Notes under the pieces: generated by a model
Told to the model about the DNA's origin: nothing
What the model saw: the letters and a program-made list of their open reading frames with translations, nothing else
Databases searched by the model: none
Position numbers and translations under genes: made by a program
Shown: in pieces, positions 22,401 to 33,559 of the stretch
How positions within the stretch are numbered: the first letter of the stretch is position 1
Layout: every line of letters begins with the position of its first letter
From: Valencia hispanica
Taxonomy: Eukaryota > Chordata > Actinopteri > Cyprinodontiformes > Valenciidae
Direction of reading: 5' to 3'
Length of the DNA stretch: 64,000 nt
Assembly (NCBI GenBank): GCA_963556495.2
Contig: OY747703.1
Location: 58,725,296-58,789,295, forward strand

Positions 22401-23094
22401 ACCTTGAAAAAGCCAGCCAAGAACTGTCCTTCCACTGATCATTAAAATGTGAGCATATTATTGTTTAGTATCTCTAATAACAAGAGAAAGCCCCTCTCCA
22501 TTCGAAAGTTGCTTGTCATTCGTTGCCAATAAACATCCCATCATGCTTTACATGATGCAGCCATTGAAGCCGTTATCAGTATTGATGTAGCGACCATGTC
22601 GGGGTGATGTGCTTTGTGTTGTCTTTGTCCGCTGCGTGTCAGCGCACTGCGGTGGAATCTGACACTGAGTGCTTTTGTCTTGTAGCAGCAGTTCTGAGGG
22701 AAACGAAGGCAGCGACCCACCCTGGGGGCCCTGATACACTCATGGAGTAAGCAAACTGTCGACTCCCCCGCTCTAAAAATAAACACAGCAGAAAGAGGGC
22801 CAATATCTTGTTTATCTCTCTATTATAGACTGTAATCTCTTTGTTCCAGCTTGGTGTCTTCAGAAGTGGTGAGAGCATCAAAACCTGAGGAAAATGTAAT
22901 CAATTCTGTGAAATAAAGTATAACTTACTCCTTGTGCATTCAGACTCACAGGAGGATGGGGCGTCTGTCCAAAGGAAGCTTCATGTTGGGATTTATTTTT
23001 GTGAACACCACTGGGTGTTAGTCATCAAATGTAAACAATAATGACCAGGAATATTAAGGAAATATCCAACTTAGGTCATGCACAGATAGTACTA
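22401..23094. other. No gene recognised
   Basis: 22540-22790 is non-repetitive with higher GC and small minus-strand frames (81 and 63 codons) without domain; it is possibly conserved non-coding DNA. The remainder is AT-rich. Confidence 0.35.
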
Positions 23095-23240
23095 GATAAG
23101 GAATCCATCCATCACCTATACCTGCTATTATAGTCATGTTTTTGGACTGCAGAAGTCGGAGTACCCAGAGAAAACCCATGCATGCACGTGGAGAACATGC
23201 AAACTCCATGCAGAAAGACTCTGGCAGGGATTTGCAGCCC
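23095..23240 (-). repeat. Dispersed vertebrate repeat fragment
   Basis: This fragment contains 'catgtttttggactgcagaagtcggagtacc' and 'gtggagaacatgcaaactcc', phrases of a widespread fish repeat. The same 'gagaacatgcaaactcc' motif lies inside the SINE at 54599-55123, so this is probably a SINE body without its tRNA-like head. Confidence 0.6.
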
Positions 23241-24499
23241 AAACTGGATAAACTTGAAACCGATGTCTGTTTTACAGAAGACGAATAGGGGTGTGTGTGT
23301 GCGTGTTTGTGTGTGAGCTCTCTGCTGCTAAACGGCATGGATTTTAAACTCTTAGTGCCGTTTAAACAGCTTCCCAAGGTCACTGAAGCTTTCCTCTGGC
23401 TGGGGCGTCGCCTCTGAGGACGTCTTTTCTCCCTCCTGACTGAAGCGTCTCTGAACACACCGATGATGTAAAGAGAGGGACACAGGATGAGGCTACATGT
23501 CAGTCTGATTTGTTTTCTCTGACACAATGAAAGAAAAAAAACCATCTGTGTGCCAAAAAACAGAAACAGAAAGTAATTAAATTCTGAAATGTAATTAATT
23601 TCCCCCACTATGCGCCTGCCAGGCTGCTGTATTAACACTGGGTGGGCTTCCATCGGCTGCAGCGCCTGGCTGAGAGGCTCCGCTCCCATTTTTAGCTGGC
23701 GCAGAGCCAGAGCGGGACGCCGAGGTTCTCTGTGATGAGATCATTCTGCAAAAGATTGATTAAATGAACAAACTCATATCTATCTTGGGACAGAAAGAGT
23801 TACAGCAGGTCATTTGGAGTGTGCAGTGAATTCTGTTGGTGATTTTGATGTGAAAATGCATCAGGAATCCTTTCATTCTGTAGTACTTTATCCTAACTCT
23901 GGTTTTGGTGCAGTCTGTGATGGCTCGGAGCACATTTCTCTCATGTTCGCCTTAAATATTTCAACATTAAATGATCACGCGAGGGAGGAGCAGTGTGATT
24001 ATTTACGTCTTAATAATAAAGATGAACCAGAGCAAGCAGCTAATCCATGCATGAAGCGCTGCGATAAAAAGCACCTTTGTGAAGCTTGCTTCATGTATCT
24101 GTAATGAGAATTAGCTTGTTCTGTCCTTCCCTGTGGGATTTAAAGCCGGAAGAGTCTCCGGTTCCTGACATCGCTCCACTTCATCACCAGCAACACTTGA
24201 GCGAGTGGCAAACGTCTTCATGATAAATGTGATCATTTCATGTTACTCAGGTTAATTAAAAGGCTGACACACCTGTCCGCTGATGTGATGGAAGAGCTCT
24301 GGAAAACTGCTTCTGTTATAAAAATGAGCAGATTTCAGTTCATTACTGACTCAGATGGTGTGTTCTTTATTTTCATTTATATGGTTCACATTAAAGGCGG
24401 ATCTATTATGATGTTATTTGTATAAATATGAACTACACTATTTACTCCTGTGTGTGCTCCGGGGACACAAAGCACCTTGAAATTAAACTAGAACATTCC
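23241..24499. other. No gene recognised
   Basis: A 211-codon minus-strand frame (23054-23689) overlaps the dispersed repeat and shows no domain, so it is not called. A 96-codon plus-strand frame at 23814-24104 is likewise unrecognised. There is no mobile-element signature between 23300 and 24480. Confidence 0.35.
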
Positions 24500-24866
24500 T
24501 AACCTCATCTATGGTCACGAGCTCTGAGTAGAAACCAAAAGAACGAGATCTAGAATAAAAGTGGGCAAATCAGTTTCCTCAGCAGCGTGTCTGGGCTCTC
24601 CCTTAGACACGGGAGGAGAAGTTCACTCATCCGGGAGGGGCTCGCAGTAGAGCCGCTGCTCCTCCACATCGAGAGGAGTCAGTTGAGGTGGCTCGGGCAT
24701 CGGGTCAGGATGCCTCCTGGATCCCTACCTGGTGAGGTGTTCCAGGCACGCCTCACCAGGGGGAGACTCAGAGGAAGACCCAGGACACACTGGAAGAATT
24801 ATGTTTTCCTGCCAGCCTTGGTCGCCTTGGGATCCCTTTGGAGGAGCTGGATGAATGGATGGATAG
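24500..24866 (+). mobile_element. Rex3-type (RTE clade) LINE, 3' end
   Basis: A 5'-truncated RTE-clade LINE. The plus strand encodes the typical C-terminal end of the Rex3 reverse-transcriptase polyprotein: a frame-broken 'YGHEL' region near 24512, then IREGLAVEPLLLHIERSQLRWLGHRVRMPPG in pieces (24620-24720) and VFQARLTRGRLRGRPRTHWK (about 24739-24800). The element ends in the short GATG-type repeat that marks Rex3 tails ('ctggatgaatggatggatag', 24847-24866). One ORF runs past the tail into unrelated DNA, so its last 85 or so codons are not part of the element. It needs an intact RTE in trans to move and is itself a dead copy. Confidence 0.85.
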
Positions 24867-25127
24867 TTCATTTTTATTCAGCCCCTCAGTTTTCCTGCTC
24901 GTCACCTGATGCTGCTGGCATGAGGAGCACTTATGATGCACAGAGCTGGCCTATGGTGATAGGTTTCTTCACAGTAGACGCTTTCTGGTGGCAAATGACT
25001 TACAAGACAACAGAACGGCACCAAACATGCTGTATGGACCACCATGACACCCAACATTTTAGATCATTAAAAACGTCCCTTCCATTTCTGACTTTTGGCT
25101 ATGAACACGTTGAACTGCACAAATAGG
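24867..25127. other. No feature recognised
   Basis: Short unique-looking spacer between the Rex3 end and a SINE. Confidence 0.4.
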
Positions 25128-25400
25128 GAAGACTGTGACTCAGTGGTAGTCGTCTCGGAATCGGAAAGTTGTAGATCTGCTTTCTCCTGGCACATGTCAA
25201 CGTGCCTCTGAGCAAGGCACTTAACCCCAAGTTGCCTATGGAATGTATCCGTGTGAAAATGTGTGCGTTTGTGAGTGTAAATCGGGTGAATGTGTCTGTA
25301 GTGTAAGGGGCTTTATGAATGAATGAATAGCTGTATTGTGATTCTACATGGTATAATGAAATTGGATGCAATGGTTAGTATGACTGGAAAGGTCCTATAT
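25128..25400 (+). mobile_element. tRNA-derived SINE
   Basis: The plus-strand head has an A-box-like TGACTCAGTGGTAG (about 25136) and a decayed B box (about 25166). The body contains 'gagcaaggcacttaacccc' and the tail 'gtaaggggctttatgaatg', then 'ggtcctatataaattcag'. It shares its body phrase with the SINE at 26575. Confidence 0.7.
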
Positions 25401-26574
25401 AAATTCAGTCAATTTACACAAGCATATTTTTTCCCATAGTTTGGCAGTTGAATTCCTGCCTTGTTCAAAATTTCAGTGTTTGTCACAATAGAGTTTTAGT
25501 GAATTTGAAATTATCTGTAGTCTTACTTTTTTAATCAGGTTAAATTTCACTTCACTTCCTGTCTTATATCAAACCAGCTTGAATGAAATGTCCTTCTGGT
25601 ACTCCTACCGTCCACACCTGGCTGGGATCTGGCCATATCCAGTCTTCCTATACATTATTCTCCACAGCTCACTGGTTTCTCTACCTTCAAACCAAGCCAA
25701 GGGTCTTCTTTTGTAAATTTTATGCTAATAAATGTGGAGGTTTTACCCAGCTGTGTCCTCCATTTGGGTTCCCAGTACTGTCAGTTCATCACTGTTCAGC
25801 CTGGCCGGCACGGACCCAGCAGGTCCTTTTTTTAATGAGGAACAGTATAACATGTCATACTTTCTTATTTGCCTCCATGGTGAGAGGAAAAGGACACCTG
25901 ATGAAAAATTTCAGGGACGCTGCTTTGCCTCCAGCTCATATGAAGACGTTCAGTAAACTCTGGTAGGAAGTTTCTTGGACATGTCTAAGCTACATAACCA
26001 CCATTAAGTTGTGTCCTTCGCTTTGAGCCAAATGACTCAGACCAGTAGACTTATAATAAAGCTGTCCTGGCTGCTTGGGATCATCAAGCTCCAGGTTCAC
26101 CTTCTGTTCCGTCTAATCCTGATGATTATTGTAAAAATATTTGGTATCCCTCCAATTTCAGTAAACAGAAAAGCACATTTGAACTGCTCTACCTTTCTGG
26201 GTATCTCTGGCCCATCAGAGTGGGTTGCTTACAACAATATTAATCATTTTCTATGGCTCACCAGAACTCATTGAGCTCTCTTTCATTATATACTGGGAGA
26301 AAAGCCAAGATCTCTCTGGCCCACAGCGTCCGCCAGTGTCTTTGTCTTAATTTGCAGAGCTACAGAAGGTTTGATACCATTTCTCAATATGTCCTCCAGT
26401 ACATTGGTTCTCATCTTGTCAGGGTTCAGGGTCCTTAGTTTATTACCAAGCTGTGACCCAGGTCAAAGGAAATCTTTGAAATTCAATCACGTATTTGAAC
26501 ACGTTCATCTGACTCTGTTGCTGTTTTCATCAAATGAAGCAACTGTTGACGCAACTGTTGACTGGTGGGAAGAG
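25401..26574. other. No gene recognised
   Basis: Frames of 127 (25583-25966) and 87 codons (26011-26274) have no recognised domain. No mobile-element end was found. Confidence 0.35.
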
Positions 26575-26770
26575 TAGGCTGTAAATATGCTATTAGTGGT
26601 TCAATTCCAGCTTCATCCTGCCACGTGTCGTTGTGTCCTTGGGCAAGGCACTTTAACCCCATGTTACCTACTGATCTGTGTAAAACTGTGCATTAATGGG
26701 AGTGTGACTGGGTGACTAGTGTAAAGCGCTTTGAGCCATGAGCATGACTAGCTCAGTTCATTTACCATTT
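26575..26770 (+). mobile_element. tRNA-derived SINE, decayed
   Basis: The B-box-like GTGGTTCAATTCCAG (about 26597) is followed by 'ttgggcaaggcactttaacccc' and 'agtgtaaagcgctttgagcc'. The A box is not clear. It is a relative of the SINE at 25128-25400. Confidence 0.65.
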
Positions 26771-27822
26771 CCTAATTAAAAGCCGTTTTTTGTAGCTAAA
26801 TCAGTAGCTAATTACTACAAAATATGTTTTGAAAAAACATAATGGAGCTCTGAGTTCAACCTTGGGAATGACACTAACATCATAAACCTGAATTTGCTGG
26901 ACTTAATTGAAGAACAGAGCCAAAACGCATCAAATTCTAGATTTATAGGAGACAAAACAACTTGTCAGGAATCCAGGTCGTTGGTTTGTGTAGTGGTTCT
27001 GCATTGCTTTCCTTTCCTTAGGTTCTACACTGGAGGGCGCAGCGGAGGCACCTTACCTGGCAGTGCCCCCTCCGTGGGCGTTGCCCTGGCACACCTGCAA
27101 ACCAACATGGTGGTTATCAGGAGGATAAGAGTAGCTGGAAGCCAGTTCCTCTTGGTCTGAGTGTTAACCTATGTGGTAACCTAAGGCCTCTGTGATTCCT
27201 TGATGTTTCTTCTCGTTTCTTCAATAGACAGGTTACTTGTTCACTCATTGATTCCGTTCCAGAGTTCGCTCCTCGATTAATTGTATTCAAATTATCTTCC
27301 TGAAATAACCAGGATCCCTCCACTATTGACTACTGGCATCCTCGCCTTCATCACAATCATCCTCCTGTGTTCCCTTTCTGCGGCTGCCGAGACATCAACA
27401 TCTCCATGTTCAAAGTACAACCTCCAGATCTCATCTTCCTTCTCTTCAGCTTCATTCTCCTGCATGCCTCTGGTCCCCCCTCTGACAACTACAGTAACTC
27501 TATATTCTCCATTTACAATCGCCTATTGCTCTGCTAAAAGTTATTTACCTCATCAGTCCACCACCTCAGTATCTCTGGAACCTCATTGGATCACCATCAC
27601 TTCTCCTGGATTCCCACCACGCTAACCTGCAACTCGGGACTTCCCTCTTTCCTCCCTGGAATTATTCACTTCTACCATCTGTAAGCTGCTCCATAATATT
27701 AATAGGACTTCCACACCAGTATCTGTCATGGTTTCTAGAAGACTCTAGTGCGAACACACTTCACTCAATAACAGAAAAACAGATAAATTAATATATATTT
27801 TTCGCTGAAGGTTTTTTTTTTT
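26771..27822. other. No gene recognised; pyrimidine-rich stretch
   Basis: 27300-27700 is rich in C and T and encodes an open frame of 114 codons (27281-27625) with many Ser, Thr and Pro but no domain. Similar texture occurs at 19330-19560 and 47500-47760, so this may be one unidentified dispersed repeat. The rest is unremarkable. Confidence 0.3.
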
Positions 27823-27829
27823 TTACAGG

Positions 27830-28334
27830 CTGAAGGAGGAGCAGCCTCTCCTGATCTCTTTTTTTCTTGCACTATTTTCTTTTCCATTGTGTTTTTTCAA
27901 GATTACTTTATATACCCAGCATTTGGAGTTACTTTATTAGATCAGATTTCTTTTTGGATAACTTTTTTGAAGGACTGTGGGATAACAAAATGCAATTTTG
28001 CTCAGCTGGGGACTTTTGACAAACTGCTCCAAAGAATGGATGCTGTGGGAATGAAAATGTGTCATCTCGAAGTGAATGTGAAAGTAAACACTGGATATGA
28101 AAATGAGATGACTTTACCAATGACTGCTTACAGTGAGAAAAAAGCTAGCAGCACTGTTCCAGTGATTAAATGATACAGTTATTAATAATAGCTGGAATGT
28201 CATCTGTTTTAATGTGTCATATGTTATATGTCTCTAATGTTTAATTGCTTCTTTTATTTTATCCCCTAATGACATAAAGCACCTTGAATTGCCTTGTTGT
28301 TAACAGTGTGCTATAAAAATAAAGTTGCCTTACC
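27830..28334 (+). mobile_element. Internally deleted L2 (505 bp) with 7-bp target duplication
   Basis: This copy keeps the L2 5' end (27830 'ctgaaggaggagcag', matching copy A at 33560 onward and copy C at 55626 downward) and the L2 3' end ('aaagcaccttgaattgcc...aataaagttgcctta'), with all of ORF2 and most of ORF1 missing. It is flanked by TTACAGG (27823-27829 and 28335-28341), a 7-bp duplication like that of the L2 at 46130-46785. The duplication shows that the deleted form itself was inserted. It still carries an open 94-codon frame. This is a SINE-like, non-autonomous L2 derivative. Confidence 0.8.
27889..28173 (+). CDS. Short open frame of deleted L2 (ORF1 N-terminus)
   Basis: 94 codons. 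Residues about 1-70 match the N-terminal region of ORF1 of copy A (33720-33870) and copy C (minus, 55390-55560). Shared features are the AQLGTFDKLLQRMDAV / AEDFEKLFHRIEGI helix-like segment, followed by a stretch in which 'CHLEVN' aligns with 'HHLEIN'. In intact L2 elements this precedes the basic and esterase-like parts of ORF1; here the frame ends soon after, at the deletion joint. A short coiled-coil-like helix could allow interaction with full-length ORF1 protein (inference). Whether it is translated is unknown, and it may simply be an undamaged remnant. In the frame used, the first codon is not necessarily the natural start; the ATG at 28038 or one upstream may be used. Confidence 0.45.
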   Translation: MFFQDYFIYPAFGVTLLDQISFWITFLKDCGITKCNFAQLGTFDKLLQRMDAVGMKMCHLEVNVKVNTGYENEMTLPMTAYSEKKASSTVPVIK

Positions 28335-28341
28335 TTACAGG

Positions 28342-28615
28342 TACTGATCTCAGAACTGGAGGAAGGACAAGATCTCGCTGAAAGGTGGGGTTAACATAGT
28401 TTTGTTCCATAATAGACCAGATGCTATCAGATTGTAGGATGGAGTGGAGATCCTTACTTTATCATGGAGCTAAGGGAGTCTTGGATGAAGGTAAGTGGGT
28501 CCAGTGTGATTGTTGTCGGCAGAGGAGCGAGTGTAGAAGTGACGTTGGTTTCCTCCTTTTTCCTGTTTGGTTCCAGGAGAGGCTCGGTGCACGACGGACT
28601 TCTAGGTTGAACACC
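28342..28615. other. No feature recognised
   Basis: Spacer with a 'gaaggtaagtg' word resembling a splice donor near 28488 but no supporting coding sequence. Confidence 0.3.
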
Positions 28616-29060
28616 AGTGTTGGGAAGATTACGTTAAAATCAATAGTTATAGTTACTCACTACTTGTTCCAAAAAGTAATTGAGTTAGTAACTGAATTAC
28701 TCTATAATAAAAGTAACTAGTTAACAGGGAAAGTAACTGTTTGCATTACTATAAAAAAAGGTTTGGCTGCATATTAAACAAATTGGATTTTTCTGACTAG
28801 TTTTCAAAAGTTAGTTGAAAGTACAATAGATAGGTAGCCTACTTGTACATAACTTTACATAACTTTTTTTAAAGAAGTTTATCCTGCTTTTTAAGTTTTG
28901 TCTTTGTAACAAAACTAAATAGTGGGTTTAACTCTATAGCAAATGAAATCAAACTCTCACAAACTAAGACAATTGGTCAAGTAAACAACCTGCACTTGCA
29001 AGTAGTTTGTTCACAACAAAAGTAAAGATTTAAACAATATAAAGTGTGTTTAAAGAGCAA
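28616..29060. mobile_element. hAT-like transposon end
   Basis: Begins with CAGTGTTGGGAAGATTACG (about 28616), the terminal repeat found on many fish hAT elements, followed by 'agttactcactact', 'aagtaattgagttagtaactgaattac' and 'aaagtaact', the typical sub-terminal repeats. I could not find the opposite end: CCCCACACTG at 29453 is similar, but its flank does not repeat the left flank. It contains no transposase, so it is a non-autonomous or truncated copy. Confidence 0.6.
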
Positions 29061-29639
29061 CTCACCCCCTACCAGAGTCTCACTCTGCCCACGGTTGCTG
29101 TTTGAACGATGTGCCAAAAGGAGGTATTGCCTGGTGGATCAGCGACCGAGCGGGGGGACAGGGCGTGGTCTGCTCTGTGATTGACATGTTGACAGCAGCG
29201 CTGCTACAGTGGCACAGACAGCGAGAAAGATGGAGAGCAATGTGAGCTCCTTTGTCACAGAGCGATCTTTCTCAGGTGGAGGATTTCTCTCCACCTCCTT
29301 TACTAGAGGAAAGGGAGGGAGGTTCTGTGGAGGAGGCGTGGTTTCTTTAAAACCCTACAGCGGCAGGATGGCTGATGTCAGCCATCACCGCAGAGCGAAA
29401 CGCAATGCGCAATTCAAATTCAAGTGCAGTATAGAGTTTTAACCTGAAGAGGGCCCCACACTGACGGTTTTAGGGAGTGAGCTGCTCTTTATTTCTGCAG
29501 CAATATATACTGGTGAGTTGTTTACCTCATCACTCCTCACAGTAAAACTTACCCGGATAAAAGGAGATAATAAGTTGGTATGAATTTAAAAACGTCATCT
29601 TTGATTTGATCTGTTCTTTTCAAAGAGCCATAAATTGTA
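29061..29639. other. Unidentified, GC-moderate sequence
   Basis: May be the interior of the hAT-like element or unique DNA. A 77-codon frame at 29209-29442 has no domain. The 'gatctttctcaggtggaggatttctctccacctcc' region contains an inverted repeat with arms about GGTGGAG / CTCCACC (29274-29302), a possible hairpin. Confidence 0.3.
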
Positions 29640-30165
29640 CATCACTGTAAAAGGTTGAAAACGTTTATGTTAGGCCAGGTTTGGTCTTTACAAAAGGCTA
29701 TGGACATCATACATCTGAAGCCCATGTCCAGGATCCGTCTGTGTTTGGAGGCTCTTGATGCATCAGTCCACTCCTTGTGAAGGTCCCCAACACTTTTCAA
29801 TGACCTTTTCCTGACAATCCTCTCCAGCTCATCCCTGCTGCTTCTGCGCCTTTTTCTTCCACACTTTTCCCTTCCACATAACTTTCCAATAAAGTGCTTT
29901 GATACAGCACTTTGGGAACGTCCAACTTCTTTTGCAATGACCTTTTTGAGGCTTTCCCTCCTTATGGAGGGGGTCAATGGTGGTTTTCTGCACAACTATC
30001 AGGTCAGCTGTAAGTCATAAAAATGCAAATTATAACAAATAAAGGCTTGAAATATCTGGCTTTGCATGTATTGAGTCTATATCATGTATTAATTTCACCT
30101 TTTAAGTTGATTTGCTGAAATAAATGAACGTTTGCATGATATTCTAATTTTTCAAGTTTCACCTG
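29640..30165 (-). pseudogene. Tc1-like element, 5' portion with partial transposase
   Basis: Minus-strand Tc1-like fragment. Its terminal repeat is at the right end (reads CAGGTGAAACTTGAAAAATT from 30165 leftward) and is followed by a TA dinucleotide (30166-30167), the invariant Tc1 target. An open frame (29642-29995, 117 codons) matches the N-terminal DNA-binding half of the transposase at 61806: AVGRSQSAVSKH-like helix-turn-helix, then KCGRKRRRSS, LKSVGDLHKEW and HRRILDMGFRC. It is truncated before the catalytic DDE domain, and the left half of the element is missing. The terminal repeat is related to but clearly different from that of the Tc1 at 61476, so it is a sister family. Confidence 0.8.
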
Positions 30166-30167
30166 TA

Positions 30168-30929
30168 TGATGTCCATTGCCCTTTGTAAAGATTTGCGAG
30201 ATTTGTGAGGGCAAAAACATTTTTGATTTTTTTTTTAATCGTATGGTTCATTGGGTATGTGGCTGATAAAATTCCAGGCCAGCTACATGTATCTGGAGTT
30301 GCAGTTTTCTAGACATTTTTTAACAAGCTATGATCAGAACCCTGGGATCAGATCAGGACTTCCATAATGATAATCAGTACATCACTGTAGTACAACGTCA
30401 TTCAGTCTTATGACAGCAATGAGAAACACTTCATTCTATAATGAAACAGTATTTAATCCACACAGTAAGGAGTTTCTGTCAGAATTTGCATATTATTATT
30501 ATTATTATTGCCTGTGGTATGTGTCAGTATGAATTGGTACCTGTCGTTAAGAAATGGCTTCTGATACAGACATGAGTGATGGATTATTTAGATGTAGAAC
30601 TGCAGCAATCAGACCTTTGCACTCCCTCCTTTGACATTAATAACCTGTAGGTAATGGAACCTAAAAATGATGCTGTAATTAAGTTTTTTTATTCATTGTA
30701 CTCCGACACATTGACAACAGTACCGTTGGAGACTTTTTCACCGACATGAACCGAATGACAGAAACGAGACGCTCTATCAGCTACACTCTGGTGAGAAACT
30801 TTCTCTGGCTTTAAGTTAGCTTGGGCGTAGAGTGAAAACTTGTTCAGTCCTCCCTGGAGAGAAAGAAATGAATGATTTGTGCTTGGAACCGACCGACTCA
30901 CACTGACACACAGTCTGCCTTTAGCTTCG
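30168..30929. other. No gene recognised; short (ATT)n
   Basis: Unremarkable sequence with a short ATT repeat at about 30494-30511. A 70-codon minus-strand frame at 30689-30901 has no domain. Confidence 0.4.
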
Positions 30930-31420
30930 TTCTGGGGGAATGTGATTAATCAACCTGGGAGATGCTGCTGACATTCAGCTTTCCACAACAGATCTCTTTG
31001 GGGTGACACGGTAATCATAAATATCCTCGTCTCCCTGATTTTTATCTCATACATTTTAACTGTCTTCCTCCTGTAGTCAGCCACTCCTGGGGTGTTAGTT
31101 TGGGCCAAAAATCCCCTGCCTCCATCCGTCCGTCTCCAACCTATTTTTCCATAGTGTGAGGTAATTACCTCCCTGTGAATTCACTGATGAGTAGATCTGG
31201 AGCAGATATGATAAAAATAGCTGACAGGGAATTTGACATAATGGCCACATTGTCTCATGGAAAAAGTAGCTTCTAATGAATTCAGATGAGGTTCACCTCG
31301 ATAATTATCTCCATGTCATTCAGATGAGGCCGGGATAAGACGTTTTATTTGTAAAGGCTGCCGGTGTTTGCTGAGCAAAAGTGACTCGCTGGCGACTTTT
31401 GGACAACCTTGGTGAGAAGT
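30930..31420. other. Candidate conserved non-coding element
   Basis: A long stretch with balanced composition, no repeat signature and several homeodomain-like words (TGATTAATCA at about 30941, GGTAATTACC at 31158, TAATGAATTC at 31273, ATAATTATC at 31300). Words such as 'gacataatggccac' are typical of vertebrate developmental enhancers. This is inference by texture; a cross-species alignment would decide. Confidence 0.3.
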
Positions 31421-32967
31421 TTATGATGACTTTGTCAGGACTGAAAATGCTGGTCTGCAAGATATCCCTGAAAGATAATCGAATTGGGTCCGATGATCGT
31501 TCTGTGGCGGCGGCTTTATTTGCAGCATAAAAGCAGCTGTTAGTTCAATCAAATTCCCAGCTGTGGCCCGTTTCACGGGTTTATAGGCCTGAAGAAAAGT
31601 TCAAGACTGGTGAACAAAAACATTCCTTAATCCTCTGAAGCTGCTTGAGGTGGCTAGAGATGGGAATACCTCTGTAAAGGAAAGTCTGCAGCCTTTTAAC
31701 AACCTTTTAATTTATTTTTTTGGGACCAAAAATGCTTTTCAGCGAACACATTAACAGCACCCCAGAGTGTTTTAAGTGGAGAGCTATGCTGAATATCATC
31801 AAGGTTAAGGACTTTCATGTTGATGCTTTATGGGTCAGTTTTTTCCCCAACCAAGGTCAGGCTGGATCTGAATTGCTCCCTCAGGTATGTTTGGCTACAT
31901 TAATTGCATTATAATTCTTATCAGAGCTGACCTGTAAAAGCCAAAGCCTCACTTAGAAAATGAGCGTCCTGGGTTTTGTGTTGTCCTGCAAAAAAGAAAA
32001 AAAAACAAGGCAGAAAGAAGCCATTGCTGGCTGGGCTGTTTACTATCAGGAGGATGCAGGGTTTGTCCTCCACAGACTGCAAAGGGAGTTTTATCAGAGG
32101 CTACAGGGATCTGCTACCTCAGCCTTTTCTGAACCCACGGCGAGCCACTCTATAATACGACGTCCTCCGAGGATTCATTCAGAGAACAAACCTGTAATTA
32201 TCTGCTTGTGTTGTAACGACAAAGAGAAAAATGCTTTGGTGGCTCACTCGGCAGAACAATAATTGGAGCACAGATAGAAGATGTTGCTCTGTCTGCCATA
32301 AACACAAATCTGAGTTTTACATAGAAAAGAGATGAGGGGCATATTTTGTATGAAGAACTTTTTGCTATCTCGTGTTTTCAGAACATATTCTGACTCCAGA
32401 TTAAATTCATAGTAGATAGTGTCTCCACCAAAGTTTTCAGACTTAGAATAAGTCCCCTATCCATGTTTTACTAATGTTTATTTGGTCTAGGCCTGGCTGG
32501 TAGGCATGTGCTTCCCCAGATAAACCCAGTATGCTGTATTATGGGCTGCCTTGGAGGTAGCATCAGTCTGTCATATTTATGCACCAGAATCAGATAAGGC
32601 TACTCTCAACCAGCTCTAAACGCTCATTTGGAAACAAAAAGTGCAATTTGTTTTCTGATCTGCATTTTCCTCATACCTAAAATGGTACCACAGTGTGTCT
32701 CTGAAAACAACACCCTTAGGTGTGGAAGCTGCAACCGCAGGAAGAACGTTCAGTGAGCTATTTTCAGGGTCCGTAAGGAAAAGATGGTCAGAAGACAAAA
32801 GGTGGAAATAAGTTTTTAGAAAGGAACCTTCCATCCGAGATCTCAGGACATGACAGGAGCGTCTCCTGCTGTTGCCCCGCCCTCCCTCAATCCTTGTTAC
32901 CGTTGTTGTAAACAGAATTTCTTCACATTTGACACCACGTAACCTGGACCTCAGTCAGCATTAGCTC
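31421..32967. other. No gene recognised
   Basis: No mobile-element ends. Frames of 64-100 codons (for example 31960-32262) carry no known domain. Confidence 0.35.
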
Positions 32968-33200
32968 AGTCAAGTCAAGTTTATTTGTATAGCACATTTC
33001 AACAAGAAGGCAGTTCAAAGTGTTTTACATGATAAAAACACAAAACAATAAACAAAATAGAAAGGATACTAAAATGACAAAATAAAGACAGGCAATGAAA
33101 AGCTGTAATCCATATTAACGATACTCCAGTTATTATTGATCAAAGACAGCTCTAAATGGGCTTTTCATCATGATTTATTAAACTGAATGCTGCTTCTCCT
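32968..33200 (-). mobile_element. L2-type LINE 3' tail, short
   Basis: A minus-strand L2 tail: 'aagtttatttgtatagcacatttc' then 'gtgttttacatgataaaa' on the plus strand, as in the copy at 44649. It ends with 'tgaatgctgcttctcc', the first bases of the coding region in reverse. It is strongly 5'-truncated. Confidence 0.75.
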
Positions 33201-33559
33201 GTCAGGAGGTGTGTGTGGAGTATGGACCCAAACGCAGACGCTGAGGAAGTGCAGGATGTTTATTTAAAGAAGGAGGTGATGATGATGATTATGATGATGG
33301 TGAAGAGGACGACGGCAGGAACGGAGAGACTGGACATCGAGGAGGAACGGAGAGGCAGGAAGACGACACACCATGGGGAGGAAGACAACAATAATGATCC
33401 GGCACTGAGTGAAGGGAAGTGATGGGTTTTAAAGGCAGGAGGTGAGTAGGATCAGGTGTGGTTGATTGGACAGGTGAGGACAATGAGGAGGAGTGAATAG
33501 GGCAGCGTGACATCTCCATGTTTTAACCAGAAGACCAATCATGAGCCTAGGAGGAGCAG
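33201..33559. other. Purine-rich unidentified sequence
   Basis: Contains a GATGAT-rich microsatellite-like stretch (33277-33303) and long G/A-rich runs. A 69-codon plus-strand frame is compositional. The wording 'tggacccaaacgcagacgctgagg' resembles part of a fish LTR element, but no ends were found. Confidence 0.3.

Noticed and set aside
23054..23689. 211-codon minus-strand frame
   Set aside because: Partly reads a dispersed repeat (23095-23240) and shows no domain.
24800..25126. C-terminal half of the frame that begins in the Rex3 element
   Set aside because: The frame runs past the GATG-type tail of Rex3 into unrelated DNA, so it is not protein-coding continuation.
28488..28580. Host exon with splice donor (gaaggtaagtg) and acceptor-like tract (tttcctgtttggttccag)
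   Set aside because: Donor and acceptor words exist, but flanking frames have no domain and are short; chance matches are common.
28616..29462. Complete hAT element ending at CCCCACACTG
   Set aside because: The right-end candidate resembles the left end, but the flanking eight bases (left TTGAACAC-like, right ACGGTTTT) do not match, so the boundary is not supported.
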